In this document: positions 38,600 to 50,478 of the stretch, in pieces
How the letters are laid out: the number at the start of each line of letters is the position of its first letter
Numbering within the stretch: the stretch's first letter is position 1
Source of the DNA: Oreohelix idahoensis
Taxonomy: Eukaryota > Mollusca > Gastropoda > Stylommatophora > Oreohelicidae
Assembly (NCBI GenBank): GCA_024509875.1
Contig: JAMPIV010005010.1
Coordinates: 607,001-671,000, forward strand
Reading direction: 5' to 3'
DNA: 64,000 bases
The notes under the pieces: model-generated
Seen by the model: only the letters and a program-made list of their open reading frames with translations
Told to the model about the DNA's origin: nothing
Databases searched by the model: none
Made by a program: the position numbers and the translations under genes

Positions 38600-39095
38600 T
38601 CTGTGTATATTAACAGCTGTGCATATTGACATTTGTGTATATTGACAGCTCCATATATTGACATGTTTTTATTGGCAGCTGTGTATATGTTGACTTTAGT
38701 TATACTACAGCTGTTTATAGCAAGAACTGTGTATAGTGACAACTTTGTGTACTGACAACTGTGTATAGTGACAACTGAATAGTGACAACTGTGTATAGTG
38801 ACAACTGTATTCATTAACTATTTTGTATATTGACAACTGTGTATAGTGGCAATGTGTATAGTGACAACTGTGTATGGTGATAACTGTGTATAGTGACAAC
38901 TGTGTATGCTGACAATTGTGTATAGTAGTGACAACTGTGAATAGTGACAACTGCGTATAGTGACAACTGTGTATAGTGACAACTGTTTATAGTGACAACT
39001 GTTTATAGTGACAACTGTTTATAGTGACAACCGTGTAAGTGACAACCGTGTATAGTGTCAACTGTGTATAGTGTCAACTGTGTATATTGATAACT
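38600..39095. repeat. 16-bp minisatellite, block 2, about 30 copies
   Basis: The consensus is GTGTATAGTGACAACT; the middle is very homogeneous and the left edge diverged (TATTGACAG variants). Confidence 0.92.
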
Positions 39096-39099
39096 ATTG

Positions 39100-39525
39100 C
39101 TGAACAGAATCAACATCATTACACTCTGGGCAAACCCATAAGTGCTCAGTCTCCCTCAGCAAATGTCAAAGAGTATGAATGCTAATTGCTCCTGTTGCGC
39201 GCTGGTTGTATACATTCCAGATGCATCCTCTCATACATCCATCTCTGCTGATCTTGCATTTGATGCAGAATCCCAGCAATTTTAACCTTGATGATTCATC
39301 TATTGCAGTGCCATTCTCCAATAGGTGATCATTACTTGCCCTCAGTATCTCTCCCTTATCCATATCCAATACACCCATTATGGGTGCTCTTGAAGCTAGT
39401 CTTCCAGCTCTTACATTGCCGCGTACCCCCGCATAACCAAGACAGTAGATCCACACCAGTTCCTGAAGATTCAAGGATTCTGTGGAGGTTTTCCATTCAT
39501 CACGCGCATTGTGAATATTGGCAAC
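39100..39525 (-). mobile_element. LINE RNase H fragment inserted in the 16-bp array
   Basis: The minus strand reads LNLQELVWIYCLGYAGVRGN, RAGRLASRAPIMG and GEILRASNDHL, the RNase H domain found after RT in some LINEs (I/Jockey-related groups). The usual GHAGVRGNE is changed to GYAGVRGNV, and the acidic residue after it is lost, so it is inactive. The downstream 3' part (39110-39180) matches 14200-14330. Confidence 0.8.
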
Positions 39526-39770
39526 TGTGTTTATTGGCAACTTTACATATTGACATCTGTGTACATTGACAGCTGTTTATATTGGCAGCTATGTATATTG
39601 ATAACTGTGTACATTGACATCTGTGTACATTGACAACTATTTATATTGGCAACTGTGTTTATTAACAATTTAGCATATTAATATCTGTGAACATTGACAA
39701 CTTTATATTGGCAGCTAGGTATATTGACAGCTGTTTATATTGCCAACTGTATATACTGACAATGCAATGA
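39520..39770. repeat. 16-bp minisatellite, block 3
   Basis: More diverged units (TATTGGCAACTGTGTT, CATTGACATCTGTGTA). Confidence 0.82.
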
Positions 39771-39991
39771 AAGCTCCGCTTGCCTTTTATATTATTATTT
39801 TTATACTATTGTCTGTTTATTACTTTGTATGATGACTGTATAAATTTATAACTGTACGTCATGTTCTTATTTGTTCTTTTAATGTTGTAAAATATTGTCT
39901 TTCTTTGAATGTATCAATTATGTAGAAGGTTTTGTTACATATAATGTTGATATTTTTGTGGTAGAATATTGTTTTTACACGTAGCATTATA

Positions 39992-41538
39992 GCACGTTTC
40001 ACTAGCTTTGCCCAACTTCAAATGTAATTATCTGATTAACCGTCGAACTTATTAATGCCATTTTTTGCATACGATGTTATATTGGGTTAGACCCAACAAA
40101 TATATACTTTATATCTGTGCATCTTGTCCAGTTCACATAAATGGATGAAATCCTTTGATCTTTGTCGGCATACTAATTATTGTGTATCGAAAAAAGAAAT
40201 TTTACCACTTCAGTCACAGATTCTGTGAATTGAATAGGCATAGGCGTGTCTACTATTACAATAATGCGGCCATCACGTTTGCATATGACTACCTGTTGAA
40301 GATGATTTCTTAAATGATCTGCATGGGAGATACTCGTGACATTGTTTGTCATTGACATTTAATGCGCTACCAAACTGGACCTTCATTTATCTAATTATTT
40401 CAATAGTTATCACCTCTTTGCGGTTCATAAATATCATAATGGAACGTTGCTCCTCTAATCTGCTTGTAAATAACGGTAAGGTCATCTTTAAAGAAATTAA
40501 ACTTCATCCGAATCATAATCAGATGTTTCTGAGAAATTGATAATCAATCTCCGCCGAATGAAGGACAAACCATCATTCTTCCAATATTCCCCTTCCTCTT
40601 GTAACACATGGTTCTCACATTTCTTCCAATAATCCGTGGCTATATTGGAGATGGCGGCTTTTGTAAGTATTTCAACATCTTTTAATTTGAACGTTCTATT
40701 TTCTGTTGGTACCTGTTCCTTAATTTTAGCCCAGACTAATTCTATTGGGTTTAAGTGCGAATGGTAAGGAGGCAATCTTAAACATCTGTGACCATGTTCA
40801 TGGATTGCCTTGTCTATGTGAAATATCTTTGTATGCTGTGTCTTTTTTACAATTCCAAGTAATTCAGGCTTCAGGGACATTTCGTTTTTGGTCAGCCAAA
40901 TCATGAGTTCAGTATTATTTAGAAGCCCATGATGGCTGCTTCCTGCATGTGCAATAATTAGGCGCTGTCCTTTGCTGCTTGATACTAGTCTCTTAGTTGT
41001 CCCATCAGATGATTGCCATTCCTCTTTTGTGGGTTTGAAATAGAATGACATAGTTTTCCTCGAGTAGCTTCATTGCAGAAATACTTAAAAATCCTATTTG
41101 TGATTTGCTGTAATGTCATAAAATGTACTCGCAGACTCATTTTTTATACTTAACCAAACAATACTTTTTGTAGACATGCCACTGATTGACAATGTGTGCG
41201 AAAACCGGAAATAAACTGTTTTATGTTCAAGAAGTGCAATTTCACGCAATTTCACACTAAAATCATGCCAATTGCTTGATAAACCAAAAATGTGCAAATG
41301 AGGTCGTATAATTTACTGTAGACATTTCAATATGTGTGCGTGTGATGTGTGTTGGCAAGTAGGATTTTATATTATATCGCAAAGAAACGAAAATTGAAAC
41401 CAATGGCCGCATTTTAATGAAAAATTTAATTCATAGGGTCTATACCATTTCAAATTCACACACAAAATTTCACTTACATGCGTTATATATTCGCTGAGAT
41501 ATAGCATTTTGAAGTTGGGCAAAGCTAGTGAAACGTGC
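39992..41538 (-). mobile_element. IS630/Tc1-like DNA transposon with about 37-bp TIRs
   Basis: 1547 bp. The left end GCACGTTTCACTAGCTTTGC continues to CCCAACTTCAAA, and the right end is its inverted copy. Both ends are flanked by TA (39990-39991 and 41539-41540), the target duplication of IS630/Tc1/mariner elements. The interior includes a defective DDE transposase on the minus strand (40497-41051). Divergence between the TIRs is slight. Confidence 0.9.
40497..41051 (-). pseudogene. DDE_3-type transposase, internally deleted
   Basis: 184 residues. KGQRLIIAHAGSSHHGLLNN is followed abruptly by TELMIWLTKNEMSLKPELLG, then IHEHGHRCLRLPPYHSHLNP and IELVWAKIKEQVP, the second half of the catalytic domain with the final Glu (IELVWAKIK). 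In this family a segment with the second catalytic Asp (VVDNASYHN-like) normally lies between the two, and here it is missing, as are the N-terminal helix-turn-helix domains. So the protein is inactive, and the element could move only with a helper. Confidence 0.82.
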
Positions 41539-41552
41539 TATAGTCGCTAAAG

Positions 41553-41800
41553 GAACCAATCCACTTTCCTTGGGCATGTCATGAGAAAATGAAAGATGGA
41601 ATATATCGTGACAACAGGAAAGTTTGAAGGTGCAAGAGATGAGAGGATGACAAATAGAGAAGATATTAGACAGTTTGACATCATGGCATTTAAAGATGTC
41701 AACAACAGAATTGATAAGAAGTACTGGAGATGAGAAGTTTTGGAGAGATATGATGACCTTCGCAACTAGGCATGGCACTTGAAGAAGAAGAATTAGTGCT
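41553..41800 (+). mobile_element. LINE 3'-end fragment
   Basis: TCCACTTTCCTTGGGCATGT ... GATGTCAACAACAGAATTGA ... GAAGAAGAAGAA; same tail family as 5985-6400 and 59440. Starts 15 bp beyond the transposon. Confidence 0.7.
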
Positions 41801-42215
41801 AGTTGGTTAAGCTGAATTGTTTTAGTTTTGGTTGTGTAGAAATTTTCAGTTCCTTAGTGCATGATTTTCTTTTCTTTTTTGTTTCAGATTTTGGTAGTTG
41901 CCTTCAGTACATTTACTTGGATGTAGATAACATTAGCATGTGCAAGTGTGTGTGTGTTGTTTTGTTGTATGTATAACAACATCGGCACTGTTAAACCTTT
42001 TGTTGTACATAGCACTGCTATCTGTTTCACACTACTTTTTTGTTATGCCAGGCTCTGGTAGAAAAGGTCAGCCAGTTGAAGACACACTAGTATTGTAAAG
42101 TGGGAACTATACCCTGCTGCTGATTTTATCATTGTTACAGGAAGAAGTGGTGTGTTTGTTTGATTGCTGCATTATAATAACATGAATCAAAATGAACCCA
42201 TTTAAACTTCTAAGG
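41801..42215. other. Intron sequence, nothing recognised
   Basis: AT-rich with a few GTGTGTG runs; no gene. Confidence 0.4.
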
Positions 42216-42217
42216 GG

Positions 42218-42570
42218 TTGAACACAGCTCCGTAACAAATATTCATGTCCTGGAGACTGATCGACATTTCAACATAACACTTTAGTATTGCACAGCTCCA
42301 CTTGTGTTCATAATTCCAAAATACAATATGATACTGACATTTCAACATAACAGTCTAATTAATAACACAGCCCCACTTGTGTTCATAATTCAAGAATACA
42401 ATATGATACTGACATTTCAACATAACACTTTAATTAATAACACAGTTCCATTTGTGTTCATAATTCAAGAATACAATTGACTTCAACATAACACTTTAAT
42501 AACACATAGCTCCACTTGTGTTCATAATTCACGAATACAATATGATACTGGTGTACAAGCAATTCCATAT
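42218..42570. repeat. About 75-bp tandem repeat, 4-5 copies
   Basis: Units contain CCACTTGTGTTCATAATTC and ACATTTCAACATAACACTTT; one unit is shortened. Confidence 0.85.
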
Positions 42571-42667
42571 CCTGCACTAATTAATGATTCATCCAATAGT
42601 CTGCACTCAGTTATTATCTTAACCACACTGGGTTTGTAAACACATCGTCTGCATGACAGTCCACATT

Positions 42668-42673
<6 letters not shown>

Positions 42674-42754
<81 letters not shown>
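42674..42754. repeat. (AT)n microsatellite
   Basis: About 80 bp of AT dinucleotides. Confidence 0.95.
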
Positions 42755-42757
<3 letters not shown>

Positions 42758-43028
42758 AGTCCTGTGAACACATTATACATCAGTCCTGTCAATCCATTGG
42801 TCTGAGTCATGCACACATATGTAATAACAACACATGATCTAGAAACAATCCAGTGGACAATGCCACACAACACAAGTGGTCAACGCCACACACTGTAGAC
42901 ACAACTCAACAAGGCGGGACACCAACTCAGCTGTACTTACTTACTTTACTTAGTCGGTCTAGAAGCATTTTGTAATTATGTGCCAGATTGTAAGTTGGTC
43001 ACAAAGTTGATTAGTCATTTAGAACTAC

Positions 43029-43593
43029 AGCAGGGTTTCTCAACCTTTTTTGTGCCATGGAACCTTTGGTTGTCCAGTAACGGCTATGGACCCCTTTGAT
43101 TGTCCAATGACGGCTATGGACCCCTTTGATTGTCCAATGATGGCTATGGACCCCTTTGATTGTCCAATGATGGCTATGGACCCCTTTGATTGTCCAATGA
43201 TGGCTATGGACCCCTTTGATTGTCCAGTGATGGCTGTGGACCGCTTTGATTGTCCAATGATGGCTATGGACCCCTTTGATTGTCCAATGATGGCTATGGA
43301 CCCCTTTGATTGTCCAGTTATGGCTATGGACCCCTTTGATTGTCCAATGATGGCTATGGACCCCTTTGATTGTCCAATGATGGCTGTGGACCGCTTTGAT
43401 TGTCCAATGATGGCTGTGGACTGCTTTGATAGCTTCCAGTGAAGGCTACGCATCCTTTCTTGGAAAAAATGTGAAGAAAAGCATAATTAATTAAAATTTT
43501 ACATTTTAAATTTTAGGTTAGGTACATGGACCCCATTGAATCCATTCATGGAGCACTTTGGGGTCTGTGGACCACAGGTTCTGAAACCCTGAT
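43029..43593. mobile_element. hAT-like MITE swollen by a 30-bp array
   Basis: Left end CAGGGTTTCTCAACCTTTTT; right end, inverted, CAGGGTTTCAGAACCTGTGG. These are hAT-like TIRs. An 8-bp duplication was not clear. The interior right flank (GGTCTGTGGACCACAG) mirrors the amplified GGACCCC theme. No transposase. Confidence 0.75.
43078..43438. repeat. 30-bp minisatellite, 12 copies
   Basis: Unit TGGCTATGGACCCCTTTGAT TGTCCAATGA. Being a multiple of three it is open on both strands (10-residue repeats), which is not evidence of a gene. Confidence 0.93.
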
Positions 43594-43617
43594 CTGAACA
43601 GAAATTAAAGAAAGGAA

Positions 43618-43862
43618 AAGTTAGTCCTATAGCAGATACTGCTGTAGGGAAGTGAAGTGTTAGAGACTTCACCTCACTAGGTCCAGCTTTATGAGATGGG
43701 GAGACCAGTTTCCTTGATAGCTGCCTTTGCCTTCCCTAACTCAAGAGCAATGTCAGGACCCTTTACAGATAGGTAGACTCAAGCGTGATGCTATCAGGCT
43801 GCTAACCTAGAACTCAGTGACTTTGCCATTAAAGGCATGTGCTCTAACTGCTTAGCCAGTTG
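43618..43862 (-). mobile_element. SINE-3 copy
   Basis: Shares CCATAGCAGATACTGC ... AGAGACTTCACCT ... CCTAACTCAAGAGCA with 55862-56070 and 57470-57700. The tRNA-like head would be at the right end (minus orientation: CTAAGCAGTTAGAGCACATG). Confidence 0.65.
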
Positions 43863-44484
43863 TATGCAAACATATTGTAATGGATAAATGCACTTTCTCA
43901 TCACTTTTTTTTTTTTTTTTTCGTGATTACAAAGTGCTTCTAGATTAAAAGGAGCATTTGGTAAGCGATCTTTTGTGGCTGAAATACTTTGAATTGTAGT
44001 AACTGATGAACAAACAAACGAAGGAACTTTATTTTCAAAGGGTTTAGAATTTGGCACGCAGGCCTGTCTAACATTCTGCCTTTCCTTTCTCTCGTCTTCC
44101 ATACTGAATCCTTTTATTCTCACGTGTATCTTAAATATTACTTAAATAATAAAATAAGAAAAGGGGGAAAAGAGAAATAATTTTAAAGCTAGAGAAATTT
44201 CGAACTAGTGCTGTCCCACTGGCAACTTAAAAATGCAGTATCCCAAGAATTAAAGGTACATCTGCATGTTCCCAGTGAAAACTCATGAATTAGTTTACAA
44301 AAATTCTCTTTAATTGTGAGCTTTACATGAGATGGGAAAGAGATTGTGTCTTTTAAGTGAAGTTAACATTCAGTTAAATATCATTTAGTTTGAGTTTTCC
44401 CATCATCCTGTTGATGGAATTGTAGGAAGTAGATCTTTGGGCGTAGATAAATGTTAGGCTGGACTTATTGCACATACTCTACAC

Positions 44485-45090
44485 CAGTGCTTCTTAACCG
44501 AGGGTGCATGCACACTCTGGGGGTGCAAGACTTACCTTCCAGAGGTGCAAGACTTACCTTCCAGAGGTGCAAGACTTGCCAGGTATTTTAGAATGTGAAT
44601 CATTATAAACAATATATAATACACGAAACTGAAATATACTTGTACAAAATAGAACATTGACAACATGAATTAAATACCGAACTTTAGTCACATTTTGTAA
44701 ATAACATTTTCTTAACAAAGAAAAAAAAAACGTTGATCTCTTTTAAGCATTTCTGGCATATTTTGCGAGCTACAAGTTGAAGGGTTGTGAGGCTTCTGAA
44801 GATGCTGTAAAGGGGTGCGAGGCTTTTTAAGATGCTGTAAAGGGGTGTGAGGCTTCTTAAGATGCTGCAAAGGGGTGTGAGGCTTCTTAAGATACTGTAA
44901 AGGAGTATGAGGCTTCTTAAGATGCTGTAAAGGGGTGCGAGGCTTCTTAAGATACTGTAAAGGAATGTGTGGCTTAAGATACTGTAAAGGAGTGTGAGGC
45001 TTATTAAGATGCTATAAAGGGGTGCGAGGCTTCTTAAGATGATGTAAAGGAGTGCATGACCTCTAAAAGGTTAAGAAACACTGACCTAAA
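44485..45090. mobile_element. Second hAT-like MITE with a 30-bp array
   Basis: Left CAGTGCTTCTTAACCGAGGG; right, inverted, CAGTGTTTCTTAACCTTTTA. Again a hAT-type TIR. Contains 22-bp repeats near 44528-44580 and the array at 44790-45060. TSD not evident. Confidence 0.75.
44790..45060. repeat. 30-bp minisatellite, about 9 copies
   Basis: Unit GGGGTGCGAGGCTTCTTAAG ATGCTGTAAA; moderate divergence. Confidence 0.9.
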
Positions 45091-45334
45091 ACTGATATGA
45101 TTTTATCAAGGTAGATCTTTAGAAAGGTCAGTGTTTCTAAAGTAGATGCCCACAGCTCCTTGTGTTGTCTGCTGCTGGTGTAGGCTGAACATTAGGAACA
45201 TTGATAAACTTGCTAGGCAAGTTCAAACACAGTTTGATCTACAGGCTTTGATTTTGTTTGCTTGTCCTTTTTCTGTTTCAAAATATTTCTCTGGTTACTT
45301 TAAACTGTTTTTGTTTTTTTTTTTAAACTTGACA

Positions 45335-45665
45335 CATCTCTTGGAAAGTGAAGAAGAAGAAAAAAGTCCTAGAAGAGCTAGACATGCACAAAGAAGAAAG
45401 GAATGAGATCAGAGGTAGACAGATGACAAGTTGTGGACATATAAAGACATAATGACCTGATTGAAAACCATAATTGAAAGGAAGAGTAGAAGGCAAATAA
45501 GCCGGAGGAAGACAATGATGTAAGTTGGAAGATAACATCAAGAGATTGGTTGGAAAGAGTTTATCAGAGTGCACCATCAAGACGAGAGATAGAACACATT
45601 GGAGATCTATTGCAGTCAGTCTTTGATACAGAGATGGCAGCAGATATGATTTTGAATTTTTCTTA
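45335..45665 (+). mobile_element. LINE 3'-end fragment
   Basis: Degenerate frame like the tail of the LINE at 46456 (GAAGATAACATCAAGAGATT ... GAGTGCACCATCAAGAC ... GGAGATCTATTGCAGTC). Truncated 5'. Confidence 0.7.
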
Positions 45666-45813
45666 GATGTTGCTATCGGTGTTTTTTTTTTTTTTTTTGA
45701 ATACTGCATTTATTGTAATATTAGTGGTATGTCGAACTTGTTCATGCATAATGCTGGAGCCAGTTTTATGTTTTCTTATCTCACTTTTATTGGATGTTCC
45801 ATGTAGTATTAAG

Positions 45814-46068
45814 ATTCCTGTTACACACCCATTGAGGCATATTGGGAATATGGTGTTAAGCCCATATTTTCTTGACCATCGGCGTACTAGGGGTGATGTG
45901 GTCAGCATCACGCCGGCCACCTTAACCTTCTCAGAGTTACTCTGGTACGCAATTCATGAGGCTGGGTTGACCACAGAGCTGTTTGCGGTCTAAAAAAACC
46001 CCACCTCAACTGGGGATTGAACCATGGACCACCAAACTAGGAAGCCAGTGCACTAACCACTGTGCTAG
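45814..46068 (-). mobile_element. SINE-1 copy
   Basis: Minus orientation, head at the right (TAGCACAGTGGTTAGTGCAC); B box damaged (GGTTCAATCC). The GAGCC start is missing. Confidence 0.82.
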
Positions 46069-46261
46069 TATTAAAGGAGGTTTTATTATGTACTTCTGAT
46101 CTCATGCTTAGAATGACATGTGGTGTGTTGTCATGTTGTACTTCTTTAATGTATGTACCACCACCTCAGTCCATCTGCTGGTTTGTCCTGTTTTACCTGA
46201 TTACTTTTGTTCAGATATTATTTATGCCCATGCTGTTGATGACATTGTAGTAATTATCATG

Positions 46262-46455
46262 GCTGTTACTGTTAGTTGATCAATTGTATCAGTTATCTAT
46301 GAGTATCATCATTGCTAGTTGATCAGTGGTATCAGTTATCTATGAGTATCATCATTGTCAGTTGATCAATGATGTCAGTTATCTATACGTATCATCATAG
46401 CTAGATGATCAATGGTATCAGTTATCTATAAGTATCATCATTGCTAGTTGATCAT
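46262..46455. repeat. 43-bp minisatellite, variant 1, left block
   Basis: Units ATCATCATTGCTAGTTGATC plus AATGGTATCAGTTATCTATA AGT. About 4 copies, continued beyond the LINE at 49048. Confidence 0.9.
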
Positions 46456-49040
46456 TGGTGAATGATGTTACTAAAGATGAGAGCAAAGCCATTCGACATA
46501 TCAATCTTACAAACTTATGCACCAACTAAAGATCATAGCGAGGAAGCAATAGAAGAATACTATGAAGAGCTACAACACACACTAGAACCAGTAACATCTA
46601 CAGATGTGTTGAACGTAATGGGTGATATTAATGCAAAAGTAGGAAAAAGAAAATAGTAGGACAGTATGGATTAGGGACAAGAAATGATAGAGGAGACAGA
46701 CTTATACAGTTCTGTGAAGAAAACCAGCTGGTCATATGTAACACTTTTTTTGAACACCACCCAATGAAATTATAAACATGGAAAAGCCCAGGAGATGTAA
46801 CAGATCAAATTGACTATATTATGATAAAACATAGATTTAAGAACAGTGTCACAAGTGCAAAGACACATCCTGGTGCCGACATAAATTCAGATCACAATCC
46901 GGTCATCGTCAAAGTAAATACAAAGCTGAAAAGAACAGGAAACAGAAGACAGGAGGAACCCCAGATAGAAATATCAGCACTAAAACAACCAGATATAAAA
47001 CAAAAATATCTAGTCGACGTCAAAAATAAATATCAACAGTTACTGACAGAAAGCATGGAGCAGTAAAGAAGAGAAAACCCAGATGAAAAAGTAACCACAA
47101 AATGGGAATGCTTAAAAACAAGCACACAATCAGCAAATGCAAATTTACCTAAAAAGGAGCCTACGTAAAAATCAAATTTGGATGACAGATGACATCTTGA
47201 ATAAAATGGCAGAAAAAAAGAAAGCAAAAATCACTCCAGAATATAAAACAATAGACAATGACATACGTCCTATGTGTAGACAAGCAAAAGAACGATGGAT
47301 AGAAACAAAATGCAAGGAAATAGAAGACTTGGAAGCAAAGCACATGACAAGAGATATGCATGAAGAAATAAAGAAATTATCAAATAGGTCGCGGTTTGCA
47401 CAAGGAGGAGGCTGTATCAAGAACAAAAATGGTGAAATCTTACTTGATGAGAAAGACATATCAAACAGATGGGCAGAGTATGTAAAAATACTATTCGAGA
47501 ACAACAGAGGTAAAAAACCATCACCAGATTCTAATGAAGGCCCAAACATTCTCAGATCAGAAGTAGAGAATGCAATACATATGATACAAAAAGGAAAATC
47601 AGCAGGCATGGATAACATAAAAATTGAAATGATAGAAGCACTGGAGAGCTTTGGTATTATATAGATACAATCACAGATCTATGCAACGATATATACAATA
47701 CAGGATATATACCACACGACATGAAGACATCAGTTTTTATAACATTGCCCAAAAAACCTAACGCAACAGAATGTTCAGACTTCAGAACAATGATGAGTTA
47801 TGCAATTAAGATACTGCTCAAAATCATACAGGAAAGAATAAAAAGTAAGGTAGACAGCAAAATCCAAGAAGAACAGTTTTGTTTTAGACGGAACAGCAGA
47901 ACAAGAGAGGCAATATTTTGCCTAAGAATAGCAGATAAATGTACAGTCCAAAAAAGTATGTGCATATGCTTCATTGACTATAAGAAGGCTTTTGACAGAG
48001 TCCATCATGAGAAAATATTTGAATGCCTAGAAGACATAGGTATTGATGGAAAAAATATAAGAATACTCAGTAACCTTGATTGGGAGCAAACTGCCACAGT
48101 AAGATCTGGAAGGAATTATTCACCATACATAGACATAAAAAGAGATGTCAGACAAAGTTGTGTGCTGTCTCCCTGCCTATTTAATCTAAACACCGACAAA
48201 ATTTTCAAACAGATACAGGAAATACCAGGACTGAACATCAGTGGAAGGTCAATAAACAACCTTAGATATGCAGATGATATTGTGTTGTTAACTGAAAGCG
48301 AACAGGAGTTACAAGAACTAGTGAAGCAAGTGAACAGTATAAATCATGAATATGGATTGGACATTAATATTGAGAAAACAAAAACTATGATAATTAGCAA
48401 AACAGACGATAAGCCCACATTAAAGATAAGTGTAAATGGGAAAATCCTGGAACAAGTCAAGAGCTACTTATATCTTGGTCATATAATAACAGAATATGGC
48501 AGATGTGAAGCAGAAATCAAGAAGAGAATAGGAATGGCCAAAGCTACATTCAACAACATGAAACATATACTGACATCTAAACAGTTATCTCACAAATTAA
48601 AACTGAGAATTATAAAGTGTTATATATATTCTGCATTACTGTATGGTGTAGAAACACAGACGATGAATAAGCAATTGGAAGAAAGAATTGAGGCTCTTTA
48701 AATGTGGATATATAGATGAATGGGGGCGTATGGAAAGAGAAGAAAACAAATAAGGAGGTCCTAGAAAATCTAGGTATGAATAGAGAACTAATGAGGGAGA
48801 TCAAAGTTCGGCAGCTAAAATACTTTGGCCACATAAAAAGGCATAACACCTTGCAGAAGACCATAATAGAAGGGAGAGTTGAAGGTAAACGTGCAAGGGG
48901 AAGACAGCACTATAAGTGGGAAGATAACATCAAGAGATGGACAGGAAAGAGTCTATCAGAGTGCACCACCAAGACAAGATACAGAAGACGTTGGAGATCC
49001 ATTACAGCGAACCTTCATTGTGGAGATGGCAGCTGATGAT
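46456..49040 (+). mobile_element. LINE inserted in the 43-bp array (EN partial, RT, tail)
   Basis: About 2.6 kb. Endonuclease remnants LQTYAPTKDHSEEAIEEYYE, NVMGDINAKVG and INSDHNPVIV (46462-47066). A central domain lies at 47137-47664. RT is at 47721-48701, with FIDYKKAFDRVHHEKIFECL, DVRQSCVLSPCLFNL and the catalytic box LRYADDIVLL. The tail QLKYFGHIKRHNTLQKTIIE and GKRARGRQHYKWEDNIKRW runs to the stop at 49036. At least four frame breaks interrupt it, and the beginning of the endonuclease is missing, so it is a dead, 5'-truncated copy. The 3' end is GATGATGATGATGATC. Family: non-LTR retrotransposon with APE endonuclease; clade not assigned. Confidence 0.9.
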
Positions 49041-49047
49041 GATGATG

Positions 49048-49398
49048 ATCAGTTATCTATAAGTATCATCATTGCTAGTTGATCAATGGTATCAGTTAGC
49101 TATAAGTATCATCATTGCTAGTTGATCAATGGTATCAGTTATCTATAAGTATCATCATAGTTAGATGATCAGTGGTATCAGTTATCTATAAGTATCATCA
49201 TTGCTAGTTGATCAGTAATATCAAATATCTATGAGTATCATCATTACTAGTTGATCAATGGTATCAGTTATCTATGAGTATCATCATTGCTAGTTGATCA
49301 ATGGTATCAGTTATCTATAAGTATCATCATTGCTAGTTGATCAATGGTATCAGTTATCTATAAGTATCATCATTGCTAGTTGATCAATGGTGTCAAGT
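49048..49398. repeat. 43-bp minisatellite, variant 1, right block
   Basis: About 8 further units of the array interrupted by the LINE. Confidence 0.92.
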
Positions 49399-49399
49399 A

Positions 49400-49660
49400 C
49401 AGGTATATAACCTTTTATCCAAACACCCAAAAACAAATATTCTTAAAACTGAAAGTTTCTTTGAGCTACTTTTCGATCACAATTAGGGCAATTTCTAACT
49501 ATTTGGGGCGACTTTGGGCTATTTTCCAAACACATTTTGAGCAACTTGGGCTATTTGGATTACTTTTCAAATGTGATTTGGGCAAGATCTGAAAACTGAG
49601 ATAATCTGGTTTCCAAAACAATGCTTTCCCCAAGGATTACTGTTAAAAGGATATAGATCT
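49400..49660. mobile_element. MITE with about 20-bp TIRs inside the 43-bp array
   Basis: Left TACAGGTATATAACCTTTTA, right inverted TACAGATCTATATCCTTTTA. A relative at 59200-59370 has ACAGGTCTATAATCTTTTAG-like ends. Internal inverted similarity (GGGCTATTT / AAATAGCCC themes). No ORF. Confidence 0.7.
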
Positions 49661-50478
49661 GTATTATCATTGTTAGTTGATCAATGGTATCAGCTATATA
49701 TGAGTATTATCACTGTTAGTTGATCAAAGGTATCAGCTATATATGAGTATTATCATTGTTAGTTGATCAATGGTATCAGCTATATACGAGTATTATCATT
49801 GTTAGTTGATCAATGGTATCAGCTATATACGAGTATTATCATTGTTAGTTGATCAATGGTATCAGCTATATACGAGTGTTATCATTGTTAGTTGATCAAT
49901 GGTATCAGCTATATACGAGTATTATCATTGTTAGTTGATCAATGGTATCAGTTGATCAATGGTATCAGCTATATACGAGTGTTATCATTGTTAGTTGATC
50001 AATGGTATCAGCTATATACGAGTATTATCATTGTTAGTTGATCAATGGTATCAGCTATATACGAGTATTATCATTGTTAGTTGATCAATGGTATCAGCTA
50101 TATACGAGTATTATCGTTGTTAGTTGATCAATAGTATCAGCTATATACGAGTATTATCATTGTTAGTTGATCAATGGTATCAGCTATATACGAGTATTAT
50201 CGTTTTTAGTTGATCAATGGTATCAGCTATATACGAGTATTATCATTGTAAGTTGATCAATGGTATCAGCTATATATATGAGTATTATCATTGTTAGTTG
50301 ATCAATGGTATCAGCTATATACGAGTATTATCATTGTTAGTTGATCAATGGTATCAGCTATATACGAGTATTATCATTGTTAGTTGATCAATGGTATCAG
50401 CTATATACGAGTATTATCATTGTAAGTTGATCAGTGGTATCAGTTATATACAAGTGTTATCATTGTACTTATTATTCT
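49661..50478. repeat. 43-bp minisatellite, variant 2, about 19 copies
   Basis: Units GTTAGTTGATCAATGGTATC plus AGCTATATACGAGTATTATC ATT. Distinct from variant 1 at several fixed positions, and homogeneous within. Confidence 0.93.

Noticed and set aside
41094..41297. N-terminal domain of the IS630-like transposase on the minus strand
   Set aside because: The 67-residue frame has no helix-turn-helix pattern and does not connect to the DDE part; kept only as element interior.
43040..43453. Open frames of about 130 residues on both strands
   Set aside because: They are the two translations of the 30-bp array in a MITE.
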